Below are positions 25,606-34,133 of a DNA stretch of 64,000 bases, piece by piece. The notes beneath the pieces were generated by a model, which worked only from the letters and a program-made list of their open reading frames with translations, did no database searches and was not told the DNA's origin. This DNA comes from JARRKU01 sp050288425 (lineage in GTDB: Bacteria > Desulfobacterota > Desulfobacteria > Desulfobacterales > Desulfosarcinaceae), in contig JBNKDU010000057.1 in assembly GCA_050288425.1 (NCBI GenBank), forward strand, positions 29,992-93,991, read 5' to 3'. The position numbers were made by a program, and so were the translations under genes. The stretch's first letter is position 1. The number at the start of each line of letters is the position of its first letter.

Positions 25606-27306
25606 ATGAAAACAAGACAATTCAAATGGATGGCCGCCGGATGGGCGGTGACGATTCTTGCGGCCGTCGCCGGATGGATGATCCCCAACGTCCAGGCGAA
25701 AAGCCTGCTCGACCTTTCGATCTTCGGCGGCACCGTGCAAGGGCAGGTGGTCTCCCAATACGGCCCCGTGGAGAACGCCCGGGTTCGGGTGGCCGGAGAA
25801 GAGGGGTACGCCATCACCGATCGGGAGGGCCGTTTCACCCTCCAATCCTCCCACCTGCCCGGAAACCGGATCATCATCGCGGCCGGCAAGGAGGGATGGT
25901 TCAACAACGGATCGATCGTGGCCCACGGCGGGCAGATGCCCCCAATCTTTCTCAACCCGGTTCCCCGGGGGGACCAGCCGGAATACCGCTTCATCTCTCC
26001 GGTGGTCTGTTCGCGCTGCCACGTCAAGGTCACCCAGTACTACGACCAATCCAAGATGGCCCACACCACTTCGAATCCCAAGGTCCTGCAGATGTACTAC
26101 GGCACGGACGCCTTGCGGCGGACCGGCCGGGGACCGGGGTACAAACTGGACAACCCGGGCAGCGACGGCGATTGTATCGCCTGTCACGCCCCGTCCATCG
26201 CCGCATCCAATCCGTCCTCCAGGGATATGCAGGATGCCCTTTTTTCGGCGCGTTCGGAATGGGACGGCATCAGTTGCGATTACTGCCACAAGGTCCAGCG
26301 GGTCATCAAGGACGACAGCAAGCCCAGCGGGTTCAAGGCGGTCCAGAACCGCCAGAGCGCCCGCAGCGGCAATTCCATCCTCGTCTACGGACCGTATGAC
26401 GATGTCACGGCACCGCCCATGGCGGCATCCTACAACCCGCTCTTCGACGAGGGGCGCTATTGCAGCCAGTGCCACAGCCACTTCAAAACCCTGGCCGACG
26501 GAAAGAGCTGGGACTGGAAAAAGGTGTATAGCGCGGCGGAGTGGCAGGGATTCGGCCTGATCGAGGCCGGTATCCTGCCGGTGCAGACCACCTACCAGGA
26601 ATGGAAAACCTGGCAGGAGAGTCTGACGCCCGACGATCCCAACAAGGGCAAGAAATGCCAGGACTGTCATATGAGCTGGCGCAAGGAGATGCTGCCCTAT
26701 GACAACTATGTCATCGACGACCACGCCCGCGACATGTGGGGGACCTATCGCGATCCCAAGAGCATTCGTCCCCACCATTTCGACGGCGGTACGGCCACCC
26801 AGCTGAAGACCTCCCTCTCCATGGAGATCGAAGGGGAGGTAGACGGCAAGGTGCTGACGGTCTCGGTCTTCATCACCAATACCAACGGGGGCCATTGGGT
26901 GCCCACCGGCGAGACCATGCGCAGCGTCCTGCTGCGGCTCGACGTGCGCGACGAAGGCGGCAAGCCGCTGAAGATGATCGAGGGCCAACGCCTGCCGGCG
27001 TGGGCCGACGCGGACGATTCCGGTAAGGGCAGTGCCAAGGGACAACCCGGAGCGGTATTCGCCCGGGTGCTGCGGGACGCAGAAGGCCACCTGAATGTCC
27101 CCTTCTGGCAGGCGGTGGCGGTGGCGTCCGACACCCGCATCCGCCCCAAGACCACGGTGACCCTGACCTATCGATTCGCGGTGAAAGATCCGGATGACGA
27201 ACCCACGGCCACGGCCGAACTGATCTACCGGCCGGCCCATCAGGCGCTCACCGCCTCCAAGAAGTGGGATGCGCCCGATATTCCGATCACCAGTAATGTC
27301 TGGTAA
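25606..27306 (+). CDS. Pentahaem c-type cytochrome with N-terminal carboxypeptidase-regulatory-like domain
   Basis: 566 residues from ATG 25606, chosen because it begins a clear signal peptide (MAAGWAVTILAAVAGWM); an in-frame ATG at 25552 is possible. After a beta-sandwich domain (about 45-125) come five haem sites: CSRCH, CIACH, CDYCH, CSQCH and CQDCH. The C-terminal 170 residues form a beta-rich domain without haem (VSVFITNTNGGHWVPTGETM). The haem arrangement resembles the cytochrome c554/hydroxylamine-oxidoreductase superfamily. It may be the catalytic or electron-storage part of the operon; its substrate is not evident. Confidence 0.8.
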   Translation: MKTRQFKWMAAGWAVTILAAVAGWMIPNVQAKSLLDLSIFGGTVQGQVVSQYGPVENARVRVAGEEGYAITDREGRFTLQSSHLPGNRIIIAAGKEGWFNNGSIVAHGGQMPPIFLNPVPRGDQPEYRFISPVVCSRCHVKVTQYYDQSKMAHTTSNPKVLQMYYGTDALRRTGRGPGYKLDNPGSDGDCIACHAPSIAASNPSSRDMQDALFSARSEWDGISCDYCHKVQRVIKDDSKPSGFKAVQNRQSARSGNSILVYGPYDDVTAPPMAASYNPLFDEGRYCSQCHSHFKTLADGKSWDWKKVYSAAEWQGFGLIEAGILPVQTTYQEWKTWQESLTPDDPNKGKKCQDCHMSWRKEMLPYDNYVIDDHARDMWGTYRDPKSIRPHHFDGGTATQLKTSLSMEIEGEVDGKVLTVSVFITNTNGGHWVPTGETMRSVLLRLDVRDEGGKPLKMIEGQRLPAWADADDSGKGSAKGQPGAVFARVLRDAEGHLNVPFWQAVAVASDTRIRPKTTVTLTYRFAVKDPDDEPTATAELIYRPAHQALTASKKWDAPDIPITSNVW

Positions 27307-27307
27307 G

Positions 27308-27565
27308 CTCCAACGTTGCATAAAAAAGATGGCAAAAGATGGATAATCCGTCATGAACGTAGAACAAAGGCCAGATCAGGAGCAATTGTTAACAATCAAC
27401 CACAGGTCCACTGTAGGATCGGGTCGATTATATGCCATCTTTTTTCCCCTTCGGGAAAGCCGGAGGACGTAAGCAACGGCGTTGCCGGGGGTTCGCAGTA
27501 GACTTACTACGGCTTCACCCCCGGCGCCTTGGCTCTGGAGCCCTCCGACTTTTGCAACATTGGAG
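27308..27565. repeat. Nested inverted-repeat element, MITE-like
   Basis: Outer arms CTCCAACGTTGCA (27308) and TGCAACATTGGAG (27553) match at 12 of 13. Inner arms AAAAAAGATGGCA (27322) and TGCCATCTTTTTT (27433) match perfectly. A central hairpin has arms CCGGGGGT (27485) and ACCCCCGG (27527). It fills the gap inside the copper operon and codes for nothing. A small non-autonomous element is likely; it may weaken transcription of the downstream genes. Confidence 0.6.
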
Positions 27566-27612
27566 TAAGCCGTAACGACGTATAAAATAGATGATAACAG
27601 GAGAATTTTGTC

Positions 27613-28278
27613 TTGAATATTTCAAAACTTTCCCGATGGATCCTGGTTCTGTTGTGCATGTCCTGGCCCACCTCCCAGGCCCTGGCCGGCACCATCTCCG
27701 GCACCGTCAAGGTCAAGGGTCTGCGGACGGCGGCCAATATCCTGGTCTACCTGAACAAGGCGCCCCAGCCGCAGATGGATCTCTCCAACACCAGGTTCAG
27801 CATGGACCAGAAAGACCTGACCTTCCTCCCGCATGTACTGCCCATCCCGGTGGGGGCCACGGTGCAGTTTCCCAACAACGACAAGGTAGACCATAATGTC
27901 TTTTCGCTGTCGCGAACCAAGAAATTCAACCTGGGCAGCTACGGGCCCGGGCAAACCCAGAAGGTGGTATTCGACAAGCCGGGCATCGTCGAATTGCGTT
28001 GCGACGTGCATGCCGAAATGCTGGCCTATATCATGGTGATGAAGAACCCCTACTTTGCCGTGACCGACGCGAAGGGACATTTTACCATCCCCGATGTTCA
28101 CTACCTGGAGACCCACGGCATTACCGGGGTGACGGATATCCCGGCGGGCAACTACTCCCTGAAGAACCGTCATGCCAAGCTCAAGACCGGCAAGCAATCC
28201 GTGACCGTTCCGGCCCAGGGCACGGTACAGGTTGAACTCGACCTGACGCGCGGCAATCCAAGCGTGCTCTACAAATAG
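27613..28278 (+). CDS. Exported plastocyanin-like cupredoxin
   Basis: 221 residues from a TTG start (AGGAG nine bases before). Signal peptide MNISKLSRWILVLLC, cleavage after SQALA. The domain shows type-1 copper ligands: His in NNDKVDHNVFSL, and ELRCDVHAEMLAYIMVM giving Cys, His and Met. A second beta domain occupies the C-terminus. It should be a periplasmic electron carrier between the membrane ferredoxin protein and the cytochrome, which is inference from the operon. Confidence 0.83.
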   Translation: MNISKLSRWILVLLCMSWPTSQALAGTISGTVKVKGLRTAANILVYLNKAPQPQMDLSNTRFSMDQKDLTFLPHVLPIPVGATVQFPNNDKVDHNVFSLSRTKKFNLGSYGPGQTQKVVFDKPGIVELRCDVHAEMLAYIMVMKNPYFAVTDAKGHFTIPDVHYLETHGITGVTDIPAGNYSLKNRHAKLKTGKQSVTVPAQGTVQVELDLTRGNPSVLYK

Positions 28279-28287
28279 GAGTGTGTA

Positions 28288-29031
28288 ATGATGACGGCGG
28301 ATATCACAATCTGGATGGCCGTTGCCGCGGGCCTGCTATCTTTTCTATCCCCATGCGTCCTGCCCCTGGTACCGGGCTACATCTCTTTCCTTTCGGGCGT
28401 ATCGGTGCAACGGATGCAGGATGCGGCCGGCGGTGAAATACTTCCGGCCAGAGTCAGGGGACGCCTGATGCTCAGCGCCCTGCTTTTCGTAATCGGTTTT
28501 TCACTGGTCTTCATCGCCCTGGGCGCCACGGCCACCTGGCTGGGCGGTCTGATCAGCGCCCGGATGAACCTGCTCACCAAGCTGGCCGGCCTGGTGATCA
28601 TCTTCTTCGGAGTCGTCAAGCTGGGGCTGGTGCGATGGCTGTTGCTGTTCCGGGACATGCGCTTCAATGTGAACCGCAACCGCTGGGGGCTCCCCGGTGC
28701 GTTGCTGTTGGGCGCCGCCTTCGCATTCGGCTGGACCCCATGCGTGGGGCCCATTCTGGGCGCCATCCTGATGTACGCCGGCACCCTGGAGAACGCCACC
28801 CAGGGGATTTGGCTCCTTCTGGCCTACGCCATGGGCCTGGGAGTGCCTTTCCTGGTCATGGCCGCCGGCGTCGGGCAGTTCATGCGCCTCTTCCAGCGCT
28901 TCAAGAAGCATATGGGGCTGGTGGAGAAGATCTCCGGCGCCGTGATGATCGTGCTGGGCATCATGGTCTACACCAATACCCTGATTCTCATCCCCGGCTA
29001 TCTCTCCTTCTTCAACCGGTTCACCCTGTGA
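28288..29031 (+). CDS. ccdA: CcdA-type thiol-disulfide membrane transporter
   Basis: 247 residues, six membrane helices, with the conserved cysteines in LSFLSPCVLPLVPGY and FGWTPCVGPILGAIL. CcdA moves reducing power from cytoplasmic thioredoxin to periplasmic thioredoxin-like proteins for haem attachment or copper-site assembly. Its stop overlaps the start of the TlpA gene (TGATG), so both are translated together. It probably services the CxxCH and CuA sites encoded in the same operon. Confidence 0.92.
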   Translation: MMTADITIWMAVAAGLLSFLSPCVLPLVPGYISFLSGVSVQRMQDAAGGEILPARVRGRLMLSALLFVIGFSLVFIALGATATWLGGLISARMNLLTKLAGLVIIFFGVVKLGLVRWLLLFRDMRFNVNRNRWGLPGALLLGAAFAFGWTPCVGPILGAILMYAGTLENATQGIWLLLAYAMGLGVPFLVMAAGVGQFMRLFQRFKKHMGLVEKISGAVMIVLGIMVYTNTLILIPGYLSFFNRFTL

Positions 29032-29657
29032 TGAATCGACTGAAAAGAATATTCTTCCGGCGGGCGCGGTTCGGAAGGCCGGCGGTGACGGGGATCCTGG
29101 CCGCCGTCCTCGTTTCGGGACTGCTCCTGGAGATGTCGCCGGCGGCGGAGGATCCGGAGCTTCGGTTCAAGGAGCTGGGCGTTACCCGCATTCCCGACAT
29201 TCCGCCGCCGATGGATTTCGAACTTCCCGATTTGGAGGGCCGGCGGGTTCGGCTTTCGGAACTGAAGGGCAAGGTGGTGGTGATCAACTTCTGGACCACC
29301 TGGTGCCCCAGCTGCCGCATCGAGATGCCGGACCTGGAAAAACTGCATCAGCATTTCAGGGACAGGGAACTCGTCCTGCTGGCGGTGGACCTGCGCGAAT
29401 CCCGGCAGATGGTCCGGAAGTATTTCCAGGATCGCAAGCTCAACTTCACCGCCCTGCTGGACGGGGACGGGGAGGTGGGACGCAGTTTCGGCATCCGGTC
29501 CATTCCCACGACTTTCATCATCGACAAAAGCGGCGGAATGGTCGGCAAGGCCTTCGGCGCCCGCCAGTGGGGCGGCGACCGCTCTTTTTCTTTATTCGAA
29601 TATCTGCTTTCCGCCACATCGTCTCCGCAAGACGACGGCAAAGACACCTCCCGGTAA
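29031..29657 (+). CDS. TlpA/ResA-like thioredoxin
   Basis: 208 residues. A membrane anchor (TGILAAVLVSGLLLEM), then a TlpA-type thioredoxin fold with WCPSC near residue 90 and IRSIPTTFIIDKSG. Partner of the CcdA protein, reducing apocytochrome CxxCH cysteines or CuA cysteines in the periplasm. Overlaps ccdA by one base; the next gene starts 6 bp after its stop. Confidence 0.9.
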   Translation: MNRLKRIFFRRARFGRPAVTGILAAVLVSGLLLEMSPAAEDPELRFKELGVTRIPDIPPPMDFELPDLEGRRVRLSELKGKVVVINFWTTWCPSCRIEMPDLEKLHQHFRDRELVLLAVDLRESRQMVRKYFQDRKLNFTALLDGDGEVGRSFGIRSIPTTFIIDKSGGMVGKAFGARQWGGDRSFSLFEYLLSATSSPQDDGKDTSR

Positions 29658-29663
29658 GTACGC

Positions 29664-31598
29664 ATGCAAAGAAAGACCGCCTCGATCCTGATCGTCCTCT
29701 TGTTGATCGCCGCCCTGGCCATCCCCCTGGCGGTGCGATTCGTGCCCCGCGCGCCGCAGACCCGCACCATCGATCTGGAAGCCCACAAATATGGCTACAG
29801 CCCGGCGCGCATCCACGTCAACCGGGGCGATACCATCATATTCAAGCCCACGTCCAAGGATGTCACCCACGGATTCCTGCTGGACGGCTACGACCTGGAG
29901 TTTACCATCAAACAGGAAGGCATCGCCTTCCTGAAATACCTCTGGGAAGATGACGAGGGCAAATCCCACGCGGATTGGGACAAGGTCAGCGAGATCGAAA
30001 TGACCGCCGACCGGGCCGGAAAATTCGTCTTTCGCTGCACCCAGACCTGCGGCAACCTGCACCCCTTCATGACCGGCGAACTCATCGTGGGGCCCAACAC
30101 CGCCTATCATCTGGCGGTGTCGCTCTCCATCTGGCTGACCCTCGGCCTCCTGCTCTGGTGGGCCTCGAAGACCGGCGGACAGGCACGCCCGGTGGGCGCC
30201 CGTCGCCGTAATCTATTGAAATCATTGCCATTACTTGATAAAATCGTGCGGTCGCGCAGTTTTCATTTCTGGGTGATCGTACCCAACCTGGTGGTCTTCT
30301 ACCTGTTTATCCTGAGCGCCTTCTGGGGCAGCCCGGTGGGCAACCGCAACATCGCCATCATCTTCGTGTGGATTTTGTGGTGGTTCGCCTTGAAGGCGAT
30401 CTTCGTCCCCCTGGGCGCCCGGCTGTGGTGCATGATCTGCCCGCTGCCGGCGCCGGCGGAATGGATCAGCCGCCGGACCTTGACCGCCGTCCGTTATCTG
30501 CAGAAACCCTTCAAGGGGTTGCACCACCGCTTTCTCGGTCTCCAGAAGGATTGGCCCCGGCGGTTGCGCAACATGCGGCTGCAAAACCTCATCTTCATGA
30601 CCATGATCTCCTTCGGCATCATCCTCATCACCCGGCCCCTGGCCACGGCTTCCCTCTTCTTGCTGATCCTGGTCACCACCCTCATCCTGGCGCTTTTTTT
30701 CCGGCGCCGGGTATTTTGCCAGTATCTCTGCCCGGTGGGCGGTTTCCTGGGCAACTACGCCATGGCCTCGGTCACCGAAGTGCGGATAATCGACCCCCAG
30801 GTCTGTAAAAACCATAAAGACAAGGCCTGCGTGTGCGGCAGTCCCGAGGGATGGGGCTGTCCGTGGAACCAGTATCCGGGCACCATGGACCGCAACACCC
30901 ATTGCGGTTTCTGCATGGAGTGCATCAAGAGCTGCCCCAAGGACAACATCGGTGTGTTCGTGCGCCCCTTCGGCTCAGACCCGGGCCTCAAGAGCAAGGA
31001 CGAGATGGCCAATGTCCTCCTCATGCTGGCCGTGGCCATCGCCTTCAGCGTCACCATGCTGGGCCCCTGGGGCTGGATCAAGACGGCGGCCAATGTCACC
31101 GAGAGCCGCCAACTGCTTCCCTTTCTCGGCTATGTCGCCTCATTGTGGTCCCTGGCGCTGGTGATCTTTCCGGGCCTGTTCAAATGGACGGCCCGCTGGG
31201 GAGGCCGGCTGGCCGGCCATCCGGCCACCGACGACAAACTGATGCTCCAGGCGGCCTATTCCCTGATTCCGGTGGGAATCTTCGCCTGGATCGCATTCTC
31301 GCTGCCCTCGGTGCTGGTCAATTACAGCTACCTGCTGGTGGTGCTCTCCGACCCCTTCGGATTCGGGTGGAACCTGTTCGGCACGGCGGATTTCCACTAC
31401 GCGCCCTTTTTCCCCGAGTGGATTCCCATGATTCAGGGAATCCTGCTGCTCGTCGGCCTCTTCCTGGGCATTCGCCAGGGGTTGCGCGCTATCGCGGACC
31501 CCATCGAGGGCAATCGGGCCAAGGCCCTGGCCATGCTTCCGCCGGCCCTCTTCGCCCTTTCGGCCGTCAACTGTCTGTTGAAGCTGTACATGGGGTAA
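29664..31598 (+). CDS. Cupredoxin fused to a NapH/NosR-like polyferredoxin membrane protein
   Basis: 644 residues. N-terminal anchor, then a cupredoxin domain (about 35-145) with CTQTCGNLHPFM, again the CuA pattern. Then several membrane helices and the NapH/NosR/CcoG-type cysteines: MICPLPAPAEWI, CQYLCPVGGFLGNY (near residue 352), and two [4Fe-4S] motifs in the loop CVCGSPEGWGC and HCGFCMECIKSCPKD. Five or more helices follow. Such proteins carry electrons from quinol across the membrane to periplasmic reductases, as NosR does. The fusion of a CuA domain to this module is unusual. Last gene of the sigma-54 operon. Confidence 0.83.
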   Translation: MQRKTASILIVLLLIAALAIPLAVRFVPRAPQTRTIDLEAHKYGYSPARIHVNRGDTIIFKPTSKDVTHGFLLDGYDLEFTIKQEGIAFLKYLWEDDEGKSHADWDKVSEIEMTADRAGKFVFRCTQTCGNLHPFMTGELIVGPNTAYHLAVSLSIWLTLGLLLWWASKTGGQARPVGARRRNLLKSLPLLDKIVRSRSFHFWVIVPNLVVFYLFILSAFWGSPVGNRNIAIIFVWILWWFALKAIFVPLGARLWCMICPLPAPAEWISRRTLTAVRYLQKPFKGLHHRFLGLQKDWPRRLRNMRLQNLIFMTMISFGIILITRPLATASLFLLILVTTLILALFFRRRVFCQYLCPVGGFLGNYAMASVTEVRIIDPQVCKNHKDKACVCGSPEGWGCPWNQYPGTMDRNTHCGFCMECIKSCPKDNIGVFVRPFGSDPGLKSKDEMANVLLMLAVAIAFSVTMLGPWGWIKTAANVTESRQLLPFLGYVASLWSLALVIFPGLFKWTARWGGRLAGHPATDDKLMLQAAYSLIPVGIFAWIAFSLPSVLVNYSYLLVVLSDPFGFGWNLFGTADFHYAPFFPEWIPMIQGILLLVGLFLGIRQGLRAIADPIEGNRAKALAMLPPALFALSAVNCLLKLYMG

Positions 31599-31740
31599 AA
31601 GCCCGACCGAACCCGTTTTGAATCCGGGTCACCGGCATTGCCGATGGCGGCTCCACCCGACTCCTCACAGCGAAATCACGCCTTCGAATCTCCAATCCAC
31701 CTACGGCGTGCGTAGGCAATGGATCACCCACCGATAGAAA

Positions 31741-31804
31741 GTTATTAAGTTAAGAACGTCCCCTAAAGATCCATAATAAGTTAATTAGTTAGCAACGTCC
31801 CCTA
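31741..31804. repeat. Tandem direct repeat ending AACGTCCCCTA
   Basis: Two 25-bp copies at 31741-31765 and 31780-31804 agree at 21 positions. Each has the form GTTA-N4-GTTA-N2-AACGTCCCCTA. Similar GGGGACGTT sequences often accompany REP-type transposase elements in this phylum, but no transposase is in the window. Confidence 0.55.
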
Positions 31805-31849
31805 TATTGCTCTTTACTTGGAATTGCGGATGGAGTAAGCAGACGCGAC

Positions 31850-31901
31850 GCGCGGCTTACGCCTTTTTTCGCGAACGCGGGAGGATGCGCGCGGCTTACG
31901 C
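31850..31901. repeat. Direct repeat GCGCGGCTTACGC
   Basis: Two perfect 13-bp copies at 31850 and 31889 surrounded by GC-rich inverted sequence. They lie in the 356-bp gap before the TauE gene. Nothing else in that gap could be supported. Confidence 0.45.
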
Positions 31902-31954
31902 ATGCACGTGCCGGCCAATGTGCCGATATCAATAGATTTTGAACGGAGGAGTGG

Positions 31955-32923
31955 ATGGCATTCTCAAGCAGACCGAATCGAAGTTGGCTTGTGTTGTTGG
32001 TATTGCTGGCAGCGGTGTTTATACCCGTCACCGCCGCCGCAACCGATGCTGCGCCGGTGACCGAAGATGACGGCCATAGCTGGTGGTTCTGGCCGTTGAT
32101 CCTATTGGTTGTCACCTTTATCATGGGAATTTTCGCCGTGCTGGGGGGGGTCGGCGGCGGGGTTTTGTTCGTTCCCATCATCAGCGGCTTTTTCCCGTTC
32201 CACCTGGACTTCGTGCGCGGCACCGGGCTGTTGGTGGCCCTGGCCGGCGCCCTGGCGGCCGGTCCGGGACTGCTCAAGGCCAACCTGGCCAGCCTGCGGC
32301 TGGCGATTCCGGTGGCCCTGATCGCCTCCACCTGCGCCATCGCGGGCGCCATGCTCGGCCTGGCGCTTCCCACCAATGTCATTCAGACCTGTCTCGGGGC
32401 CACCATCCTGGGCATTTGCGTGTTGATTCTAACGGCCAGGAAGTCCGAACTGCCCAACGTCCAAAAGGCGGACCGGCTCTCCTCGGCATTGGCCATCTGC
32501 GGCGTCTACAGTGAAGCCAGCAGCGGCAAGGTCATCGATTGGAAAATCCATCGCACCCCCCTTGGATTGGGCCTGTTTGTCATCATCGGGATCATGGCCG
32601 GCATGTTCGGCCTGGGAGCCGGATGGGCCAATGTGCCGGTGCTGAACCTCCTCATGGGAGCGCCCTTGAAGATCAGCGTGGCCACGAGCAAATTCCTGCT
32701 TTCCATCACCGACACTTCGGCCGCCTGGATCTATATGAACAAAGGCTGCGTGCTGCCGATGATGGTGGTGCCTTCGCTGGTGGGGATCATGCTGGGATCC
32801 TTCGTCGGCGTCTGGCTGCTCAAACTGGCCAAACCGACCTTCATCCGCTGGATGGTGATCACCATCCTGGCCTTTGCCGGTGTGAAGGCGTTGACAAAAG
32901 GTCTCGGCATCACTCTATTTTAA
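31955..32923 (+). CDS. TauE/SafE-family sulfite/organosulfonate exporter-like permease
   Basis: 322 residues. An N-terminal helix resembling a signal sequence, then the family motif FAVLGGVGGGVLFVPIIS and its repeat MAGMFGLGAGWANVPVLNLL, with seven to eight helices overall. Family members export sulfite, sulfoacetate or related anions. In sulfate reducers they often pair with DUF1634 proteins, as here. GGAGGAGTGG precedes the ATG. Substrate cannot be told from sequence. Confidence 0.87.
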   Translation: MAFSSRPNRSWLVLLVLLAAVFIPVTAAATDAAPVTEDDGHSWWFWPLILLVVTFIMGIFAVLGGVGGGVLFVPIISGFFPFHLDFVRGTGLLVALAGALAAGPGLLKANLASLRLAIPVALIASTCAIAGAMLGLALPTNVIQTCLGATILGICVLILTARKSELPNVQKADRLSSALAICGVYSEASSGKVIDWKIHRTPLGLGLFVIIGIMAGMFGLGAGWANVPVLNLLMGAPLKISVATSKFLLSITDTSAAWIYMNKGCVLPMMVVPSLVGIMLGSFVGVWLLKLAKPTFIRWMVITILAFAGVKALTKGLGITLF

Positions 32924-32958
32924 TAGAAAAACATTCAAGTCGATAGGAGATGGCGGCT

Positions 32959-33387
32959 ATGGCGGAACAAAACACCCCGACCTTGAAAGCGACGGAAGAG
33001 CAGTTGCTTTATGCGAGGATTCTCGAAAGAGGGATGTTCTTCGGTCTCATCCTGCTTCTGGTGACTTTTGCGATCTACGCCTTCGGCATCATGAAACCGT
33101 ATATCCCGTTGCGGGAAATCTCCCGATACTGGTCTCTCAGTGTCAGCGACTATCTGCACGTGGCCCATGTCGAAGCGGGCTGGACATGGCTCGGGATGCT
33201 CAAATACGGCGATTTTATCAACTTCATTCCCATCGCCATTCTCGCCGGCGTCACCATGTTCTGCTACCTGTCCATCGTGCCCACCCTGTGGCGCAAAAAA
33301 GACATCGTCTACGCGATCCTGGCCTTGCTGGAAGCGATCATCCTGCTGGTTGCCGCCAGTGGAATTCTGGGCGGCGGCGGGCATTAG
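32959..33387 (+). CDS. DUF1634 membrane protein
   Basis: 142 residues with three membrane helices (about 22-42, 84-103, 111-130). DUF1634 proteins are commonly encoded next to TauE permeases and are assumed to be accessory. ATG 32959 is preferred over 32950 because AGGAG is nine bases upstream of it but directly abuts the earlier ATG. Confidence 0.82.
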   Translation: MAEQNTPTLKATEEQLLYARILERGMFFGLILLLVTFAIYAFGIMKPYIPLREISRYWSLSVSDYLHVAHVEAGWTWLGMLKYGDFINFIPIAILAGVTMFCYLSIVPTLWRKKDIVYAILALLEAIILLVAASGILGGGGH

Positions 33388-33431
33388 GCAATGACCGCAT
33401 CGCGATCTGCACCACACAGAAGGGAGTAAGG

Positions 33432-33989
33432 ATGCCCCTCAAGAAAAAAATAAAGGATATCATGATCCCCATCGAAAAATACGCGGTGGTGGATCCGGAA
33501 GCCACGCTGCAGGATGCCATCGTGAATCTTCGCGGCTCATTTTGCACACTGGAGGATGCCGGCTTTTGCGACGAAGCCGGCCCCAGCACCATGCTGGTGG
33601 TGGATCAGAACGGGAAGTTAAACGGCGTTCTCGATTTCGGAAGCGTGCTGCGCGTGCTGGTTCCGGAAGTCGCCGGCAGGCTGAGTGAAAAGCTGGCCGC
33701 CCTGGAGGTCTCCGTGGTGTTCGCCCAGGCCGGCGCCGAAGAGCTCGACCAATCCAGGGAAGGCGTGGCCGCCCGGGTCATCAAGAACGCCCAGGTCAAG
33801 GTCAAAGAGGTCATGCTCAAGAACCTGGGACGCCTCGACGTGAACGACAGGCTGCTGGAGGCCCTCAAACTGATGTTCCGGAAGAAATTGACCATGCTTC
33901 CGGTTTACGATGAAGATCGATTGGTGGGCATCGTCCGCGATGCGGATCTTTTCCTGGAGGTGGCCGATATCGTTCTGCAAAAGACCTGA
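33432..33989 (+). CDS. CBS-domain protein
   Basis: 185 residues with two CBS motifs (KIKDIMIPIEKYAVVDPEATLQDAI and VKVKEVMLKNLGRLDVNDRLLEALK). A Cys-containing insert in the first (GSFCTLEDAGFCDEAG) is atypical. CBS pairs bind adenosine nucleotides and often regulate transporters, so it may gate the TauE permease encoded upstream. RBS AAGGGAGTAAGG. Confidence 0.82.
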   Translation: MPLKKKIKDIMIPIEKYAVVDPEATLQDAIVNLRGSFCTLEDAGFCDEAGPSTMLVVDQNGKLNGVLDFGSVLRVLVPEVAGRLSEKLAALEVSVVFAQAGAEELDQSREGVAARVIKNAQVKVKEVMLKNLGRLDVNDRLLEALKLMFRKKLTMLPVYDEDRLVGIVRDADLFLEVADIVLQKT

Positions 33990-34133
33990 CCGAACAGACC
34001 ATTCCAATACTCGAGGGCTTCGGCATCCCGTTCGCGGGAGCTGAGGCCCTTTTGCGCTTTGGATCGAAGTCAAACCAGAGGTTGTAGGGTCTTTCCCCCT
34101 TCCATATCCTTCCATCGACCGCGGGTCGCTTCG

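Noticed and set aside
25513..27354. Minus-strand open frame of 613 codons opposite the pentahaem cytochrome
   Set aside because: Shadow; the plus strand has signal peptide and five CxxCH motifs, the minus strand has none.
31599..31954. CRISPR-like array from the repeated AACGTCCCCTA units
   Set aside because: Only two imperfect units with unequal flanks and no cas genes in the window.
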